A DNA stretch of 64,000 bases from Clostridiales bacterium (GTDB lineage: Bacteria > Bacillota > Clostridia > Oscillospirales > Acutalibacteraceae): positions 248,001 to 312,000 of the forward strand of contig JAGZMM010000002.1 in assembly GCA_018364155.1 (NCBI GenBank), written 5' to 3'. Of this stretch, positions 8,547 to 15,300 are shown one piece after another; the first letter of the stretch is position 1; each line of letters starts with the position of its first letter. The position numbers and the translations under genes are program-made. Below the pieces are notes generated by a model that saw nothing but the letters and a program-made list of their open reading frames with translations, had not been told where the DNA came from and did no database searches.

Positions 8547-9521
8547 ATGCCCGAGCTTTATACCGAGGAAGAACGAAACGCCCTCGAAACCCATATCCAA
8601 AAACACTTCGGCGAATTCGCCAACGTGTTCCAGGAAATCGCCTCGCCGGACATCCAAGTGGACATCGGCATTGTCGCCCCCACCCCGCCCCGCAATTTCT
8701 ATACCCTGGTGACCATGGGAATGGGCGCGCACAGCATGCACCTGCCCGACGGCCTGGAAGGCCATGGCTTCGAGCGGGCGGAAATGGTTCTCTGCCTGCC
8801 CCCCAAATGGGACCTAAACAGCAGCGAGGAGGAGGACTACTGGCCCCTGCGCTGGCTAAAAATTCTCGCCCGCCTGCCCGGCAGTGAGAACACCTGGCTT
8901 GGCTGGGGGCACACGGTGCCAAACGGGGAGCCGCTGGCGCCGAACACCCAGTTTTCCGGCGTGCTGCTGGAGCTTCCCTACCGGTTCGGAGAGGAAGCTA
9001 TGGCCTGCCGCCTGCCCGGCGGGGAAACGGTGCGGTTTTACCAGGTGCTCCCTCTCTACGAGGAGGAGATGGACTTTAAGGTACAGCACGGCACGGACGC
9101 GCTCGTGGACCGGTTTGGCGGAGAGATTCCGGATGTGGTGGATATTCACCGAAAAAACGTCTGCGCGCCGCCGCCCAAGTCCTACGCCATCCCCGCCGAG
9201 GAGATCAAGACCCTGATTTCCTCCCAGGAGGGCTGCATCGTCAGCGACCGGATTATGGTGGACGGATGCAAGGTGGGGTTTTGCTACCGGGAGGAGCCGG
9301 TGCCGGACCAGCCGGACAGCGGCTGGCGGTTTCTCTCTGGGGACGAAACGGAGGAATACTTAGGCGACCCGGGCCACGCCGACGTGTACGGCCTGAACAC
9401 CCTGTGCAACTATGACCCGGACGTGATCGCGCTATTGGATGCGCCGGTGGGCAGCGCGTTTCTGCGGGGGCCGGACGGACGGCTGCACCCGGATGAGGAC
9501 TGGCAGCCCGAGCCCGTATAA
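8547..9521 (+). CDS. SUFU-domain plus DUF2185 protein (immunity-protein-like)
   Basis: A 324-residue two-domain protein. Residues about 20-190 match the bacterial suppressor-of-fused (SUFU) domain: FYTLVTMGMGAHSMHLPD, ERAEMVLCLPPKWDL, YWPLRWLKILARLP. Residues about 225-315 match DUF2185: GCIVSDRIMVDGCKVGF, SGWRFLSGDETEEYL, GLNTLCNYDPDVIALLD. Both domains are known, often together, among immunity proteins of polymorphic toxin systems. No toxin gene is adjacent here, so that role is inferred from family only. GAAGGAG lies 9 nt before the ATG, and a strong terminator follows. Confidence 0.85.
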   Translation: MPELYTEEERNALETHIQKHFGEFANVFQEIASPDIQVDIGIVAPTPPRNFYTLVTMGMGAHSMHLPDGLEGHGFERAEMVLCLPPKWDLNSSEEEDYWPLRWLKILARLPGSENTWLGWGHTVPNGEPLAPNTQFSGVLLELPYRFGEEAMACRLPGGETVRFYQVLPLYEEEMDFKVQHGTDALVDRFGGEIPDVVDIHRKNVCAPPPKSYAIPAEEIKTLISSQEGCIVSDRIMVDGCKVGFCYREEPVPDQPDSGWRFLSGDETEEYLGDPGHADVYGLNTLCNYDPDVIALLDAPVGSAFLRGPDGRLHPDEDWQPEPV

Positions 9522-9536
9522 AAAAGCGGAACACCC

Positions 9537-9575
9537 GCCTGGAGCGAGGGAAAACCCTCTCGCTCCGGGCGTTTT
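9537..9575 (+). terminator. Terminator of the SUFU gene
   Basis: Arms 9537-9550 and 9555-9571 (GCCTGGAGCGAGGG against its near complement) with an AAAA loop and a following TTTT. Confidence 0.85.
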
Positions 9576-9696
9576 CTATGCCCAAATGCCGGCAGAAAGG
9601 CGCCGCAAAAAAATCCTACACATTTAATATGTAAATTGTTGCAAGCCAAATGGAATGTGCTATGCTAGGGACGAAGATCTTCGAAATTCAATAAAG

Positions 9697-9757
9697 AAAG
9701 GAACATCCGCTCAGAATAAAGGGATGCTTTCCCCTCTCTAGTCGGATGTTCCTTTTA
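9697..9757 (-). terminator. Inverted repeat overlapping the XRE gene stop
   Basis: Arms AAAGGAACATCCG at 9697-9709 and its perfect complement at 9743-9755, with a 33-nt loop. The stop codon of the minus-strand XRE gene lies in one arm. It is a probable terminator with an unusually long loop. Confidence 0.5.
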
Positions 9758-9988
9758 TCTATCTGGATAGGGCATTTCACGGGGAAGCCCCAATAAATAA
9801 TCTGCGGATACATTATAGTATTTACAGAGTGCAATCAGGTCACGTAAAGGAGGTTCATAATGACCCAATTCAATATAAGACAATTTTTGTTGTGAAATTC
9901 CAATCTCTTGAGCAGCAACGGTTTGTGTTTTCGGAGGGTCAAGCTGCTCTCTGAGCATTTTTACTTTTTGTCCAAGCGTCACATACAT
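9755..9988 (-). CDS. Small XRE-family DNA-binding regulator
   Basis: A 77-residue protein that is essentially one helix-turn-helix domain: GQKVKMLREQLD, TVAAQEIGISQQKLSYIELG (recognition region), then ALCKYYNVSADYLLGL, the standard HTH_3 ending. The start is uncertain: GTG at 9991, ATG at 9988 and GTG at 9979 all lie close to a GAGGTGAT ribosome site, and I use the ATG. It is divergent from a second XRE gene across a 111-bp spacer carrying an inverted repeat, so the two probably control each other or themselves. Confidence 0.82.
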   Translation of the reverse strand: MYVTLGQKVKMLREQLDPPKTQTVAAQEIGISQQKLSYIELGHYEPPLRDLIALCKYYNVSADYLLGLPREMPYPDR

Positions 9989-10028
9989 CACCTCATTCTA
10001 ATAAATTAGCATAAATTTTTGAAAAGTG

Positions 10029-10059
10029 TTGACTTTACAAAGAAAGTTTGTAATAATAT
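10029..10059 (+). promoter_or_regulatory. Promoter of the plus-strand XRE gene
   Basis: TTGACT at 10029-10034 with TAATAA/AATAAT about 16-17 bp downstream. The left operator arm falls inside the spacer. Confidence 0.6.
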
Positions 10060-10082
10060 TTATTGTTACAAAGTTTCTTTGT
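10037..10082. promoter_or_regulatory. Operator-like inverted repeat between the divergent XRE genes
   Basis: A 17-bp arm ACAAAGAAAGTTTGTAA at 10037-10053 pairs with 10066-10082 with a single mismatch, separated by 12 AT-rich bases. It overlaps the promoter and start region of the plus-strand gene, as expected for repressor autoregulation. Confidence 0.65.
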
Positions 10083-10099
10083 AGAAAGGGTGGGAAACC

Positions 10100-10375
10100 A
10101 TGACCAAAGAAGAGGAAATCAAGCAGCTTTGTGCGAACATCCGCTATCTGCGGGAGCGGGCGGGCCTGTCCAAAACCCGCATGGCCAAAATCATGGGAGT
10201 CACTACGGCTACCCTGACAAAAATCGAAGAAGGGACCCTGCCCCGCCGGACGGGGGTGAAGGTTCTGCTGCGCCTGTCCGATCGGTTCGGCATCCGGCTC
10301 AATCACTTCTTTCTGCCCTCCCTTGGTGGCTGGCCGCCCGAGGAAGGGGAGGGGCAGCAAGGACGGAATCCGTAA
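10100..10375 (+). CDS. XRE-family transcriptional regulator
   Basis: A 91-residue single-domain helix-turn-helix protein: LCANIRYLRERAGLSKTRMAKIMGV, then TTATLTKIEEGTLPRRTGV, then LLRLSDRFGIRLNHFF. AAAGGGTGGG precedes the ATG at 10100. The C-terminal tail (GGWPPEEGEGQQGRNP) is low-complexity. It sits divergent to another XRE gene over a shared operator-like repeat and 137 bp upstream of sfsA. It probably represses its own promoter; other targets cannot be read from the sequence. Confidence 0.85.
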   Translation: MTKEEEIKQLCANIRYLRERAGLSKTRMAKIMGVTTATLTKIEEGTLPRRTGVKVLLRLSDRFGIRLNHFFLPSLGGWPPEEGEGQQGRNP

Positions 10376-10512
10376 GGTTGCGGTCGTGGGGCAGCCCGCC
10401 GCACAGGAGAGCGGGCCTGCCTTCCCCCGTGCGGCGGACCGGTCTAGTCCGCCTGCCTTTGACAGAATGGGCCTTTCGCGGTATCCTAAGAAAAAAGCCG
10501 TCAGGAGGGCCT

Positions 10513-11196
10513 ATGACCTATTCGAGAATCCAAAAGGGCGTGTTTTTGGAGCGCCCCAACCGGTTTGTGGCGCGAGTGGAGCTGGGCGGGCAAGTGGAAA
10601 CCTGCCACGTAAAGAATACCGGCCGCTGCAAGGAGCTGCTGCTTCCCGGGGCGGAGGTTTACTTAGAGGAAAGCGCAAACCCGGCCCGCAAAACGAAATA
10701 CGACTTAGTGGCGGTGCAAAAAGGCGCGCGGCTCATTAACATGGATTCCCAGGCGCCCAACCGGGTGGTGGAGGAATGGCTGCGAGGGGGCGGCCTGGTC
10801 GAGAACCTGACCGTCCTTCGCCCCGAATGCCGCTACCGCCATTCCCGGTTTGACTTTTACCTGGAGGCAAACGGGCGCGAGGCTTTTGTGGAGGTCAAGG
10901 GGGTCACGCTGGAGGAAGGAAACGAAGCCTTTTTTCCCGACGCGCCCACCCAGCGCGGGGTCAAGCATATCGAAGAGTTGTGCGCCTGCCGAAAAGACGG
11001 GTATGACGCGTACCTGGTCTTTGTCATCCAGATGGCAGGGGTAGGCTGCTTGCGGCCCAACGACCGCACCCACAAAGCCTTCGGGGACGTGCTGCGCATA
11101 GCGCAAAGGGAAGGAGTGCGCTTGGTAGCGATGGACTGCCTGGTAACCCCCGACACCCTGCAAATCCACGAAGAAGTCCCCATACAGCTTAGGTGA
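10513..11196 (+). CDS. sfsA: SfsA family nuclease-like protein
   Basis: A 227-residue SfsA protein: FVARVELGGQVETCHVKNTGRCKEL type N-terminal OB-like part, then the nuclease-like core SRFDFYLEANGREAFVEVKGVTLEE with the D-ExK pattern, and PTQRGVKHIEEL. The family was named from sugar fermentation stimulation in E. coli; its structure suggests nucleic-acid binding or cleavage and its physiological role is unsettled. The true start is the ATG at 10513 with CAGGAGG upstream. The reading frame extends back to 10063 but that part is not SfsA-like and overlaps the XRE gene. It lies 17 bp before the GIY-YIG gene. Confidence 0.93.
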   Translation: MTYSRIQKGVFLERPNRFVARVELGGQVETCHVKNTGRCKELLLPGAEVYLEESANPARKTKYDLVAVQKGARLINMDSQAPNRVVEEWLRGGGLVENLTVLRPECRYRHSRFDFYLEANGREAFVEVKGVTLEEGNEAFFPDAPTQRGVKHIEELCACRKDGYDAYLVFVIQMAGVGCLRPNDRTHKAFGDVLRIAQREGVRLVAMDCLVTPDTLQIHEEVPIQLR

Positions 11197-11213
11197 CGAA
11201 AGGAGGGGGCCGG

Positions 11214-11486
11214 ATGGAACCCGGCTGCTGTGTTTACATCCTGCGCTGCCAAGACGGCACGCTCTACACCGGCTGGACCAACCGCCTTTCCCACCGGGTC
11301 GAGGCCCATAACCAGGGCAAAGGCGCTAAGTATACCAAGGCCCGCCGTCCGGTGACGCTGGTTTACTGGGAAAAGGTCCCGGACAAGGCCGCGGCCCTTC
11401 GAAGGGAACGGGAGATCAAAAAGCTGTCCCGTGCCGAGAAGCTGGCGCTCATCGCTCCGTTTGAAAAAGAGACAAAAGCCGTCTGA
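11214..11486 (+). CDS. GIY-YIG nuclease superfamily protein (YhbQ/UPF0213 type)
   Basis: A 90-residue single-domain GIY-YIG protein. The motif appears as CVYILRCQDGTLYTGWT, followed by the conserved Arg/His helix (HRVEAHNQGKGAKYTKAR) and the glutamate-bearing segment REREIKKLSRAEKLALI. This small class has been linked to DNA-end or structure-specific nuclease activity, but the role is poorly defined. The ATG at 11214 follows AAAGGAGGGGG; a GTG at 11193 overlapping the sfsA stop is less likely. It is co-transcribed with sfsA and ends at a terminator. Confidence 0.88.
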   Translation: MEPGCCVYILRCQDGTLYTGWTNRLSHRVEAHNQGKGAKYTKARRPVTLVYWEKVPDKAAALRREREIKKLSRAEKLALIAPFEKETKAV

Positions 11487-11513
11487 ACGCGTTTGCGTGC
11501 AGACGGCTTTTCC
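11474..11513 (+). terminator. Terminator of sfsA-GIY-YIG
   Basis: Arms AAAAGCCGTCTG (11474-11485) and CAGACGGCTTTT (11500-11511). Confidence 0.85.
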
Positions 11514-11532
11514 TTCTACGTGGACCCGGACG

Positions 11533-11949
11533 CTACCGGCCCTTGTGTTTTTGCTTGCGCTTCTGGGTGCGCAGGGCAAACCGGCGTTCCTTTTCCTCCA
11601 GCGCGCGTTCCCGCCGCAAAGCCTGCCGCAACCTGCCGGCTTCCTCCCGCTGGGCGCTGACGGCCTGTTGGGCCTTGGTGCCGACCCCGCGGGAAAGAAG
11701 GGCCTTTGCCGCTTCCCGCTGCATCCGCTTGGGGTTTGGCCGCCGCCCGAGCGGGCTTTGCGGGGCAAAAACCGCGCCGAAACGCAGGCGGGTAAAGTGC
11801 GACAGGAAAAACTCGTACACCTGCCCGTCGGTGGGTTCCTTGCCGAAGATGACCTTCGCCGCCTCCAAACGCGGCCCGGTGTGCCGTTCGTACACCCCCA
11901 CCCAGAACGGGTCTTCGAAGAACACAGTTAACCTTGCTGTGACGTCCAT
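11533..11949 (-). CDS. yjdF: YjdF/DUF2992 family protein
   Basis: A 138-residue YjdF protein: MDVTARLTVFFEDPFWVGVYER, GKEPTDGQVYEFFLSHFTRLRF, then the very basic tail KRMQREAAKALLSRGVGTKAQQA and RTQKRKQKHKGR. The family is of unknown function but is classically controlled by the yjdF RNA, a riboswitch that binds aza-aromatic compounds. Two in-frame ATGs exist. The one at 11949 has AGGAGG at 7 nt, whereas the ATG at 11955 lies only 1 nt from it. The gene is divergent from marR-flavodoxin and has a matching leader RNA upstream, which supports a role in resisting or handling planar aromatic compounds. Confidence 0.9.
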   Translation of the reverse strand: MDVTARLTVFFEDPFWVGVYERHTGPRLEAAKVIFGKEPTDGQVYEFFLSHFTRLRFGAVFAPQSPLGRRPNPKRMQREAAKALLSRGVGTKAQQAVSAQREEAGRLRQALRRERALEEKERRFALRTQKRKQKHKGR

Positions 11950-11961
11950 CGTCATTCCTCC

Positions 11962-12066
11962 TATTTTGTGAAATCCCCGCAGAGAATGGACAACCATAGG
12001 AGGCAGGTTACTGACGGCATTCCGCCGCGCCCGGACTACCAACCGGACCGTGTTTTGATCTCTGCG
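11962..12066 (-). promoter_or_regulatory. yjdF-type riboswitch in the yjdF leader
   Basis: On the minus strand the transcript from about 12065 opens with GCGCAGAG, which pairs with CTCTGCG just before the ribosome site at about 11965-11972. Inside are a GGTCCGG...CCGG hairpin, a GCCGTCAGTAACCTGCC segment and TGGTTGTCCA, resembling the yjdF RNA as I recall it. Closing the outer helix would sit next to the AGGAGG and could control translation. The assignment rests on position before yjdF plus these blocks. Confidence 0.75.
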
Positions 12067-12071
12067 CTTTT

Positions 12072-12100
12072 ATGCTAATCCCTTTGTCCGCCCCTGTCAA
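12072..12100 (-). promoter_or_regulatory. Promoter of yjdF
   Basis: Minus-strand TTGACA (12100-12095) and TAGCAT (12077-12072), 17-bp spacer. Its -35 box forms an inverted repeat TGTCAAGC-GG-GCTTGACA with the -35 box of the divergent marR promoter. Confidence 0.75.
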
Positions 12101-12106
12101 GCGGGC

Positions 12107-12135
12107 TTGACAAAAGGGAAGCCGGCTGGTATGCT
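12107..12135 (+). promoter_or_regulatory. Promoter of marR-flavodoxin
   Basis: TTGACA (12107-12112) and TATGCT (12130-12135), 17-bp spacer, followed by GGAGG before the ATG at 12174. Confidence 0.8.
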
Positions 12136-12173
12136 GATAAGCAACCAGTTACCTATTTAGGAGGCCGCACTTC

Positions 12174-12620
12174 ATGGAGAACCTGACCCAGCGCCAGTAT
12201 ATCTTCGGCGCGCTCTTTGTCTTTGCCAACAAGCTGCAGTTGATCGGGGACCGGCTGGACCCCAACATCACCATGAAACAGTGGCTTTTGGTGGCGGTGC
12301 TGTCCCAGTTCGGGGAAAAGGCGCCCACCATAAGCGAGCTTGCTGCGTTTATGGGGTGCTCCCGGCAAAACGTCAAAAAGCTGGCGGGGCGGCTTTCGGA
12401 AAAAGGGCTTTTGCAGCTTCAGAAGGATCAAAAGGACAGCCGGCAAACCCGCCTGCGGCTGACCGGCGCGTGTAAGGACTATTTTGCCGCCCGGGCCGGC
12501 AGGGAAGAGGAATGGCTTTCCCAGGTGTTTAGCGGCATCGGCCAGGCGCAGATGGACGGGCTTTATCAGGGAATGAAGCAGCTTGAACAAAACATTGGGC
12601 GAATGGAGGAGCAGCTATGA
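12174..12620 (+). CDS. MarR family transcriptional regulator
   Basis: A 148-residue winged-helix regulator. The DNA-binding part runs ISELAAFMGCSRQNVKKLAGRLSEKG followed by the wing QKDQKDSRQTRLRLT. The flanking helices (YIFGALFVFANKLQLIGDRL and the C-terminal GLYQGMKQLEQNIGRM) form the dimer interface. AGGAGG precedes the ATG. It is translationally coupled to the flavodoxin gene by an ATGA overlap and divergent from riboswitch-controlled yjdF across two back-to-back promoters. It probably represses its own operon and may sense an aromatic or oxidising compound; the ligand is not deducible. Confidence 0.9.
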   Translation: MENLTQRQYIFGALFVFANKLQLIGDRLDPNITMKQWLLVAVLSQFGEKAPTISELAAFMGCSRQNVKKLAGRLSEKGLLQLQKDQKDSRQTRLRLTGACKDYFAARAGREEEWLSQVFSGIGQAQMDGLYQGMKQLEQNIGRMEEQL

Positions 12621-13156
12621 AATCGGTTTTGATATGTTACGAATCCCAGTACGGCTATTCGGAGAAGTACGCCCGGTGGATTGCGGAGGAGCTGGGCGGC
12701 CGCGCCCTGTCCGTATCCCAAGCAGGGGAGCGGGATATCCGGGAAGCGGACCTGGTGGTGGTCGGTGGAGGGCTCTATGCCGGGAAAGTGGGGGGCGCTT
12801 CCTTTGTGAGGCGGCATGAGGCCGCCCTAAAAGGAAAGCTTGCGGCGCTGTTCACCGTGGGTCTTTCGCCTGCCGACAAGGCGGAGGTGTTCGCCCCTCT
12901 CATGGAGAAAAATTTCGCGCCGCACATCCTTGCAAGCACCAGGGTTTTTCACCTGCGCGGGGGGATGGATTACCAAAAGCTCAAGTGGATGCACCGGATG
13001 ATGATGAAGATGCTCGTGCACATGCTCCGCAAAAAAGCCCCGTCCGAGCGCACCCGGGACGACCAGGGCCTGCTTGATTCCTACGGCAAGGCGGAGGACT
13101 TTTCCGACCCCGCTTCGGTTGCGCCGTTGGTGGCTTATGTAAAAAGCCTGCGATGA
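12617..13156 (+). CDS. Flavodoxin-domain protein (HemG-like)
   Basis: A 179-residue flavodoxin fold protein: VLICYESQYGYSEKYARWIAEEL is the FMN phosphate loop, VVVGGGLYAGKVGG the second FMN-binding loop, and LFTVGLSPAD the third. The mid-to-late part (LRGGMDYQKLKWMHRMMMKMLVHMLRKK) resembles the long insert of menaquinone-type protoporphyrinogen oxidase relatives. No haem pathway gene is nearby, so a haem role is not supported; a quinone or aromatic reductase role fits the marR/yjdF setting but is inference. The start overlaps the marR stop, and a terminator follows. Confidence 0.85.
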   Translation: MKSVLICYESQYGYSEKYARWIAEELGGRALSVSQAGERDIREADLVVVGGGLYAGKVGGASFVRRHEAALKGKLAALFTVGLSPADKAEVFAPLMEKNFAPHILASTRVFHLRGGMDYQKLKWMHRMMMKMLVHMLRKKAPSERTRDDQGLLDSYGKAEDFSDPASVAPLVAYVKSLR

Positions 13157-13193
13157 AAAACGCCCGGATGGTTTTACCATCCGGGTGTTTTTA
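13157..13193 (+). terminator. Terminator of marR-flavodoxin
   Basis: Arms AAAACGCCCGGATGG and CCATCCGGGTGTTTTT around a TTTTA loop; it may also serve the converging DUF3788 gene. Confidence 0.85.
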
Positions 13194-13207
13194 GAAAGAA
13201 AGCCGCT

Positions 13208-14263
13208 TTATGCTTGTTTGACCGGGATGCGCAGCACGGTTTTGAGCCGGTCGGGGCTGGCTCGGCGCGGGTCGGACAGGTAAAGCTCATGGTGCCTGCG
13301 TTCGCCCAGGTCCTCCCGGTACCCGTTTGCCGCCGCGAACTGCACAAGGGCGTCCATGGTGGTCTCTTCCGTGGAATAGGGCCCCAGATGCATCGCCTGA
13401 ACGCAAAGCCCCTCTTCGAACACTTCCAGGCGAACCTTTTCCACCGGGACCTCCGGCTTTTTGCGCCGCACCTCTGCCACCGCTTCTTCGAACACGGCTT
13501 TCGTCACAAAGTCCGGCTGGCGGAGCATGGCGGTCCAATGCCAGGAGGAACGGTCGGACAGGTCGAGCTGTCCCCCTTCGCTCCACCAAAGCCCTTCCAG
13601 CGGCGGGACCACGTAGTCCACATACCCTTGGGGGACGTTGCCGGTCATCTTGCGCATTTTGATGGAGAAGGCCAGGGCGTACAGGGTTTGCAGCGCCTCC
13701 TGGTAGCATTTTCCCGCGGGCTCTCCCGTCCCATCCACCATTAGGAATAGCATGGGCGGCACGGCAACCAGGGAAGGGGTGCGCTTGGGAAGGTAGAGGT
13801 CGGGGTAGGCCTTCTTAAAGTCCAGCTTTTTCCAAGACGTAGCTGGTTTCTTTCCGTTCGGCTTTCGCTTGACGGCGAGAAAGGGGAGATACTCCTCCAG
13901 CATGGCCGTTCCGTCTAAAGGAAACAGCACCCATTTTCCGTCGTGATAAGTGGCGGCCCGGTCGTAACAAGAGAGCAGGGCCGGGGAAAGGGAAGCCCGC
14001 AACACCTCCACTTTTTCCCGCTCCGTTTTCCCGAAGATCAGCAAAAGACCTGCTTCCCCCGCATCCGCCAGCAAAGACGCAATCGTTTTGCCGCCCCGGC
14101 GAAACTTGCATTCGTATGTCCATTTCTTGCCCCCGTCATACCAGAGAAGCTCCGGGCCGTATGTCTGTTGCAAATAAACCGAAAGCGCCTCAAAGCGGGA
14201 AAACGCCTCCGGCCCCAGCATTGCGGCCAGTTTTTCCGGAGTGGGTGCGCATACCGTTGCCAT
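13208..14263 (-). CDS. DUF3788 plus GyrI-like small-molecule-binding fusion protein
   Basis: A 351-residue protein with two halves. Residues about 1-130 match DUF3788: LYVQQ-type helix, LLWYDGGKKWTYECKFRRGGKT, LLIFGKTEREKVE and YHDGKWVLFPL. Residues about 150-350 match the GyrI-like ligand-binding domain: KKLDFKKAYPDLYLPKRTPSLVAVPPMLFLMVDGTGEP, then LQTLYALAFSIKMRKM, then LEGLWW, then VRLEVFEEGLCVQAMHLGPYSTEE, ending DRLKTVLRIPVK. GyrI-like domains bind or hydrolyse hydrophobic xenobiotics. AGGAGGAAG precedes the ATG at 14263. It is the first of three GyrI-domain genes within 5 kb. Confidence 0.87.
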   Translation of the reverse strand: MATVCAPTPEKLAAMLGPEAFSRFEALSVYLQQTYGPELLWYDGGKKWTYECKFRRGGKTIASLLADAGEAGLLLIFGKTEREKVEVLRASLSPALLSCYDRAATYHDGKWVLFPLDGTAMLEEYLPFLAVKRKPNGKKPATSWKKLDFKKAYPDLYLPKRTPSLVAVPPMLFLMVDGTGEPAGKCYQEALQTLYALAFSIKMRKMTGNVPQGYVDYVVPPLEGLWWSEGGQLDLSDRSSWHWTAMLRQPDFVTKAVFEEAVAEVRRKKPEVPVEKVRLEVFEEGLCVQAMHLGPYSTEETTMDALVQFAAANGYREDLGERRHHELYLSDPRRASPDRLKTVLRIPVKQA

Positions 14264-14493
14264 TTATTCTTCCTCCTAAAAGCCGTATGCGGGCAGACGT
14301 TCCAGAAACGTCTTGTCCGCGCCTGGTATTTCAAAAAGACCAGCCTTTCCTCAGAGATCGCCTTCATCTAGGCCATCTTGGAAGGAACCCGGCGTCTTTC
14401 TTTTTGTCGCACATGGTGCAGCCGAGAGGCTCGTCCTCCAAATTGTCTGCCATCACGGAAATGATCTCGATAGAAACGCCTCTTTGTGGTTTT
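14264..14493. other. Gene-free 230 bp with coding-like debris
   Basis: No intact gene. Minus-strand reading gives short stretches such as GLFEIPGADKTFLERLPAYGF ending 8 nt before the DUF3788 start, and GCTMCDKKKDAGFL, interrupted by stops and frame changes. This may be decayed coding sequence, but I cannot name a family. Confidence 0.3.
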
Positions 14494-14738
14494 CTATTTC
14501 TGCGCTTGCTTCCACCGTCCCAGGGTGGACAGATACTGGCGCATGGCCTGCCGGGCTGTTTCTTCATTTTCAAAGGAGCCGCCCTGCATCAGGAAGGAAA
14601 GGGACTGCTCCATCATCCCTTCTAGGGTAGGAGAGGTGGTGAATCCCCCGTTTTCGTAGCAATCGGTACAGTATTGGGTGCTTATACGTCCGTCGGCGTC
14701 GTCCCCCATTCCTGACCGTCCATAGGCATGCCACGGCT
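14494..14738 (-). pseudogene. Zinc-ribbon tail detached from the GyrI gene by stop and frameshift
   Basis: Continuing past the GyrI stop on the minus strand reads C-stop-S-R-G-M-P-M-D-G-Q-E-W-G, then shifts frame into DDADGRISTQYCTDCYENGGFTTSP and LEGMMEQSLSFLMQGG, which is the known small zinc-ribbon domain that normally begins CQSCGMP. The intact ancestor is explained by CAA to TAA, TGT to CGT (a zinc cysteine lost), and loss of one G from a G run. Three lesions in about 50 bp point to recent decay, or to sequencing error for the indel alone. Confidence 0.75.
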
Positions 14739-15230
14739 TTAGCAGACGGGAGATTCTGGTGTTTCCTCATCAAGTGCGATGTAGATGTGAATTTCCATAT
14801 CCTGCATGCCGCCCGACCCGCAGATGTATTCTTCAAAATCAGTAGTATAGGCCCTGGACAGGCCAAGTGTCCAAAGCTCCTGCCAAAAAGCTGCCACGTC
14901 CTTTTGTACATCCCCGTGGAGGACGAAACGGGCGTAAGGCCCGCCGGCAATCGTCGCGGTTGCGAAGCCTTCTGGCACCTGTTCGGTGCTTGCCACCTCG
15001 CAGCATGCCATCATGTCATAGGCACCCAGATGGTCGCTTTCATAATGGTGATAAAGCCCGATTCCCCGTCCGGTCACCTTGTCCGGGATACACGCGAAGG
15101 CTTCTGAATAGAACCGGTTCCACAGCCCGCCGATGTCTTCGGTCATACTGTCGGATAGGTTCGAGGTGCGAAGGCCCAGGCCCGCCACCGTTTTCGGGGA
15201 GAGTACAATCCGTTCGTAGGATAAGTTCAT
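14739..15230 (-). CDS. GyrI-like/AraC effector-binding domain protein (truncated by nonsense)
   Basis: A 163-residue effector-binding domain: YERIVLSPKTVAGLGLRT, IGGLWNRFYSEAFACIPDKVTGRG, GLYHHYESDHLGAYDMMACCEVAS, FATATIAGGPYARFVLHGDVQKDV, FWQELWTLGLSRAYTTDFEEY, then MEIHIYIALDEE. The domain is complete and likely folds, but the protein originally continued into a zinc ribbon now lost (see the adjoining entry). The start at 15230 has AGGAG at 9 nt; the ATG at 15239 abuts it. It is the gene downstream of a WYL regulator, and a dyad similar to that regulator's own promoter dyad lies 52 bp upstream. Confidence 0.85.
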   Translation of the reverse strand: MNLSYERIVLSPKTVAGLGLRTSNLSDSMTEDIGGLWNRFYSEAFACIPDKVTGRGIGLYHHYESDHLGAYDMMACCEVASTEQVPEGFATATIAGGPYARFVLHGDVQKDVAAFWQELWTLGLSRAYTTDFEEYICGSGGMQDMEIHIYIALDEETPESPVC

Positions 15231-15263
15231 TGCAGTCATCTCCTTTTTCTTTGGGTGTCCTCA

Positions 15264-15295
15264 GTGTACCACGCGGAATGCGACAACAGCATGTC
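15264..15295 (-). promoter_or_regulatory. Promoter/operator of the GyrI gene
   Basis: Minus-strand dyad GACATGCTGTTGTC (15295-15282) lies 13 bp upstream of TACACT, where a -35 box would be. A similar dyad sits in the WYL gene promoter, suggesting common control. Confidence 0.5.
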
Positions 15296-15300
15296 CAGTT

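Noticed and set aside
11431..11971. Plus-strand frames of 166 and 142 codons
   Set aside because: Antisense to yjdF and without recognisable content.
12617..13156. Assignment of the flavodoxin protein as HemG protoporphyrinogen oxidase
   Set aside because: Only general similarity and no haem genes in context; annotated as flavodoxin-domain instead.
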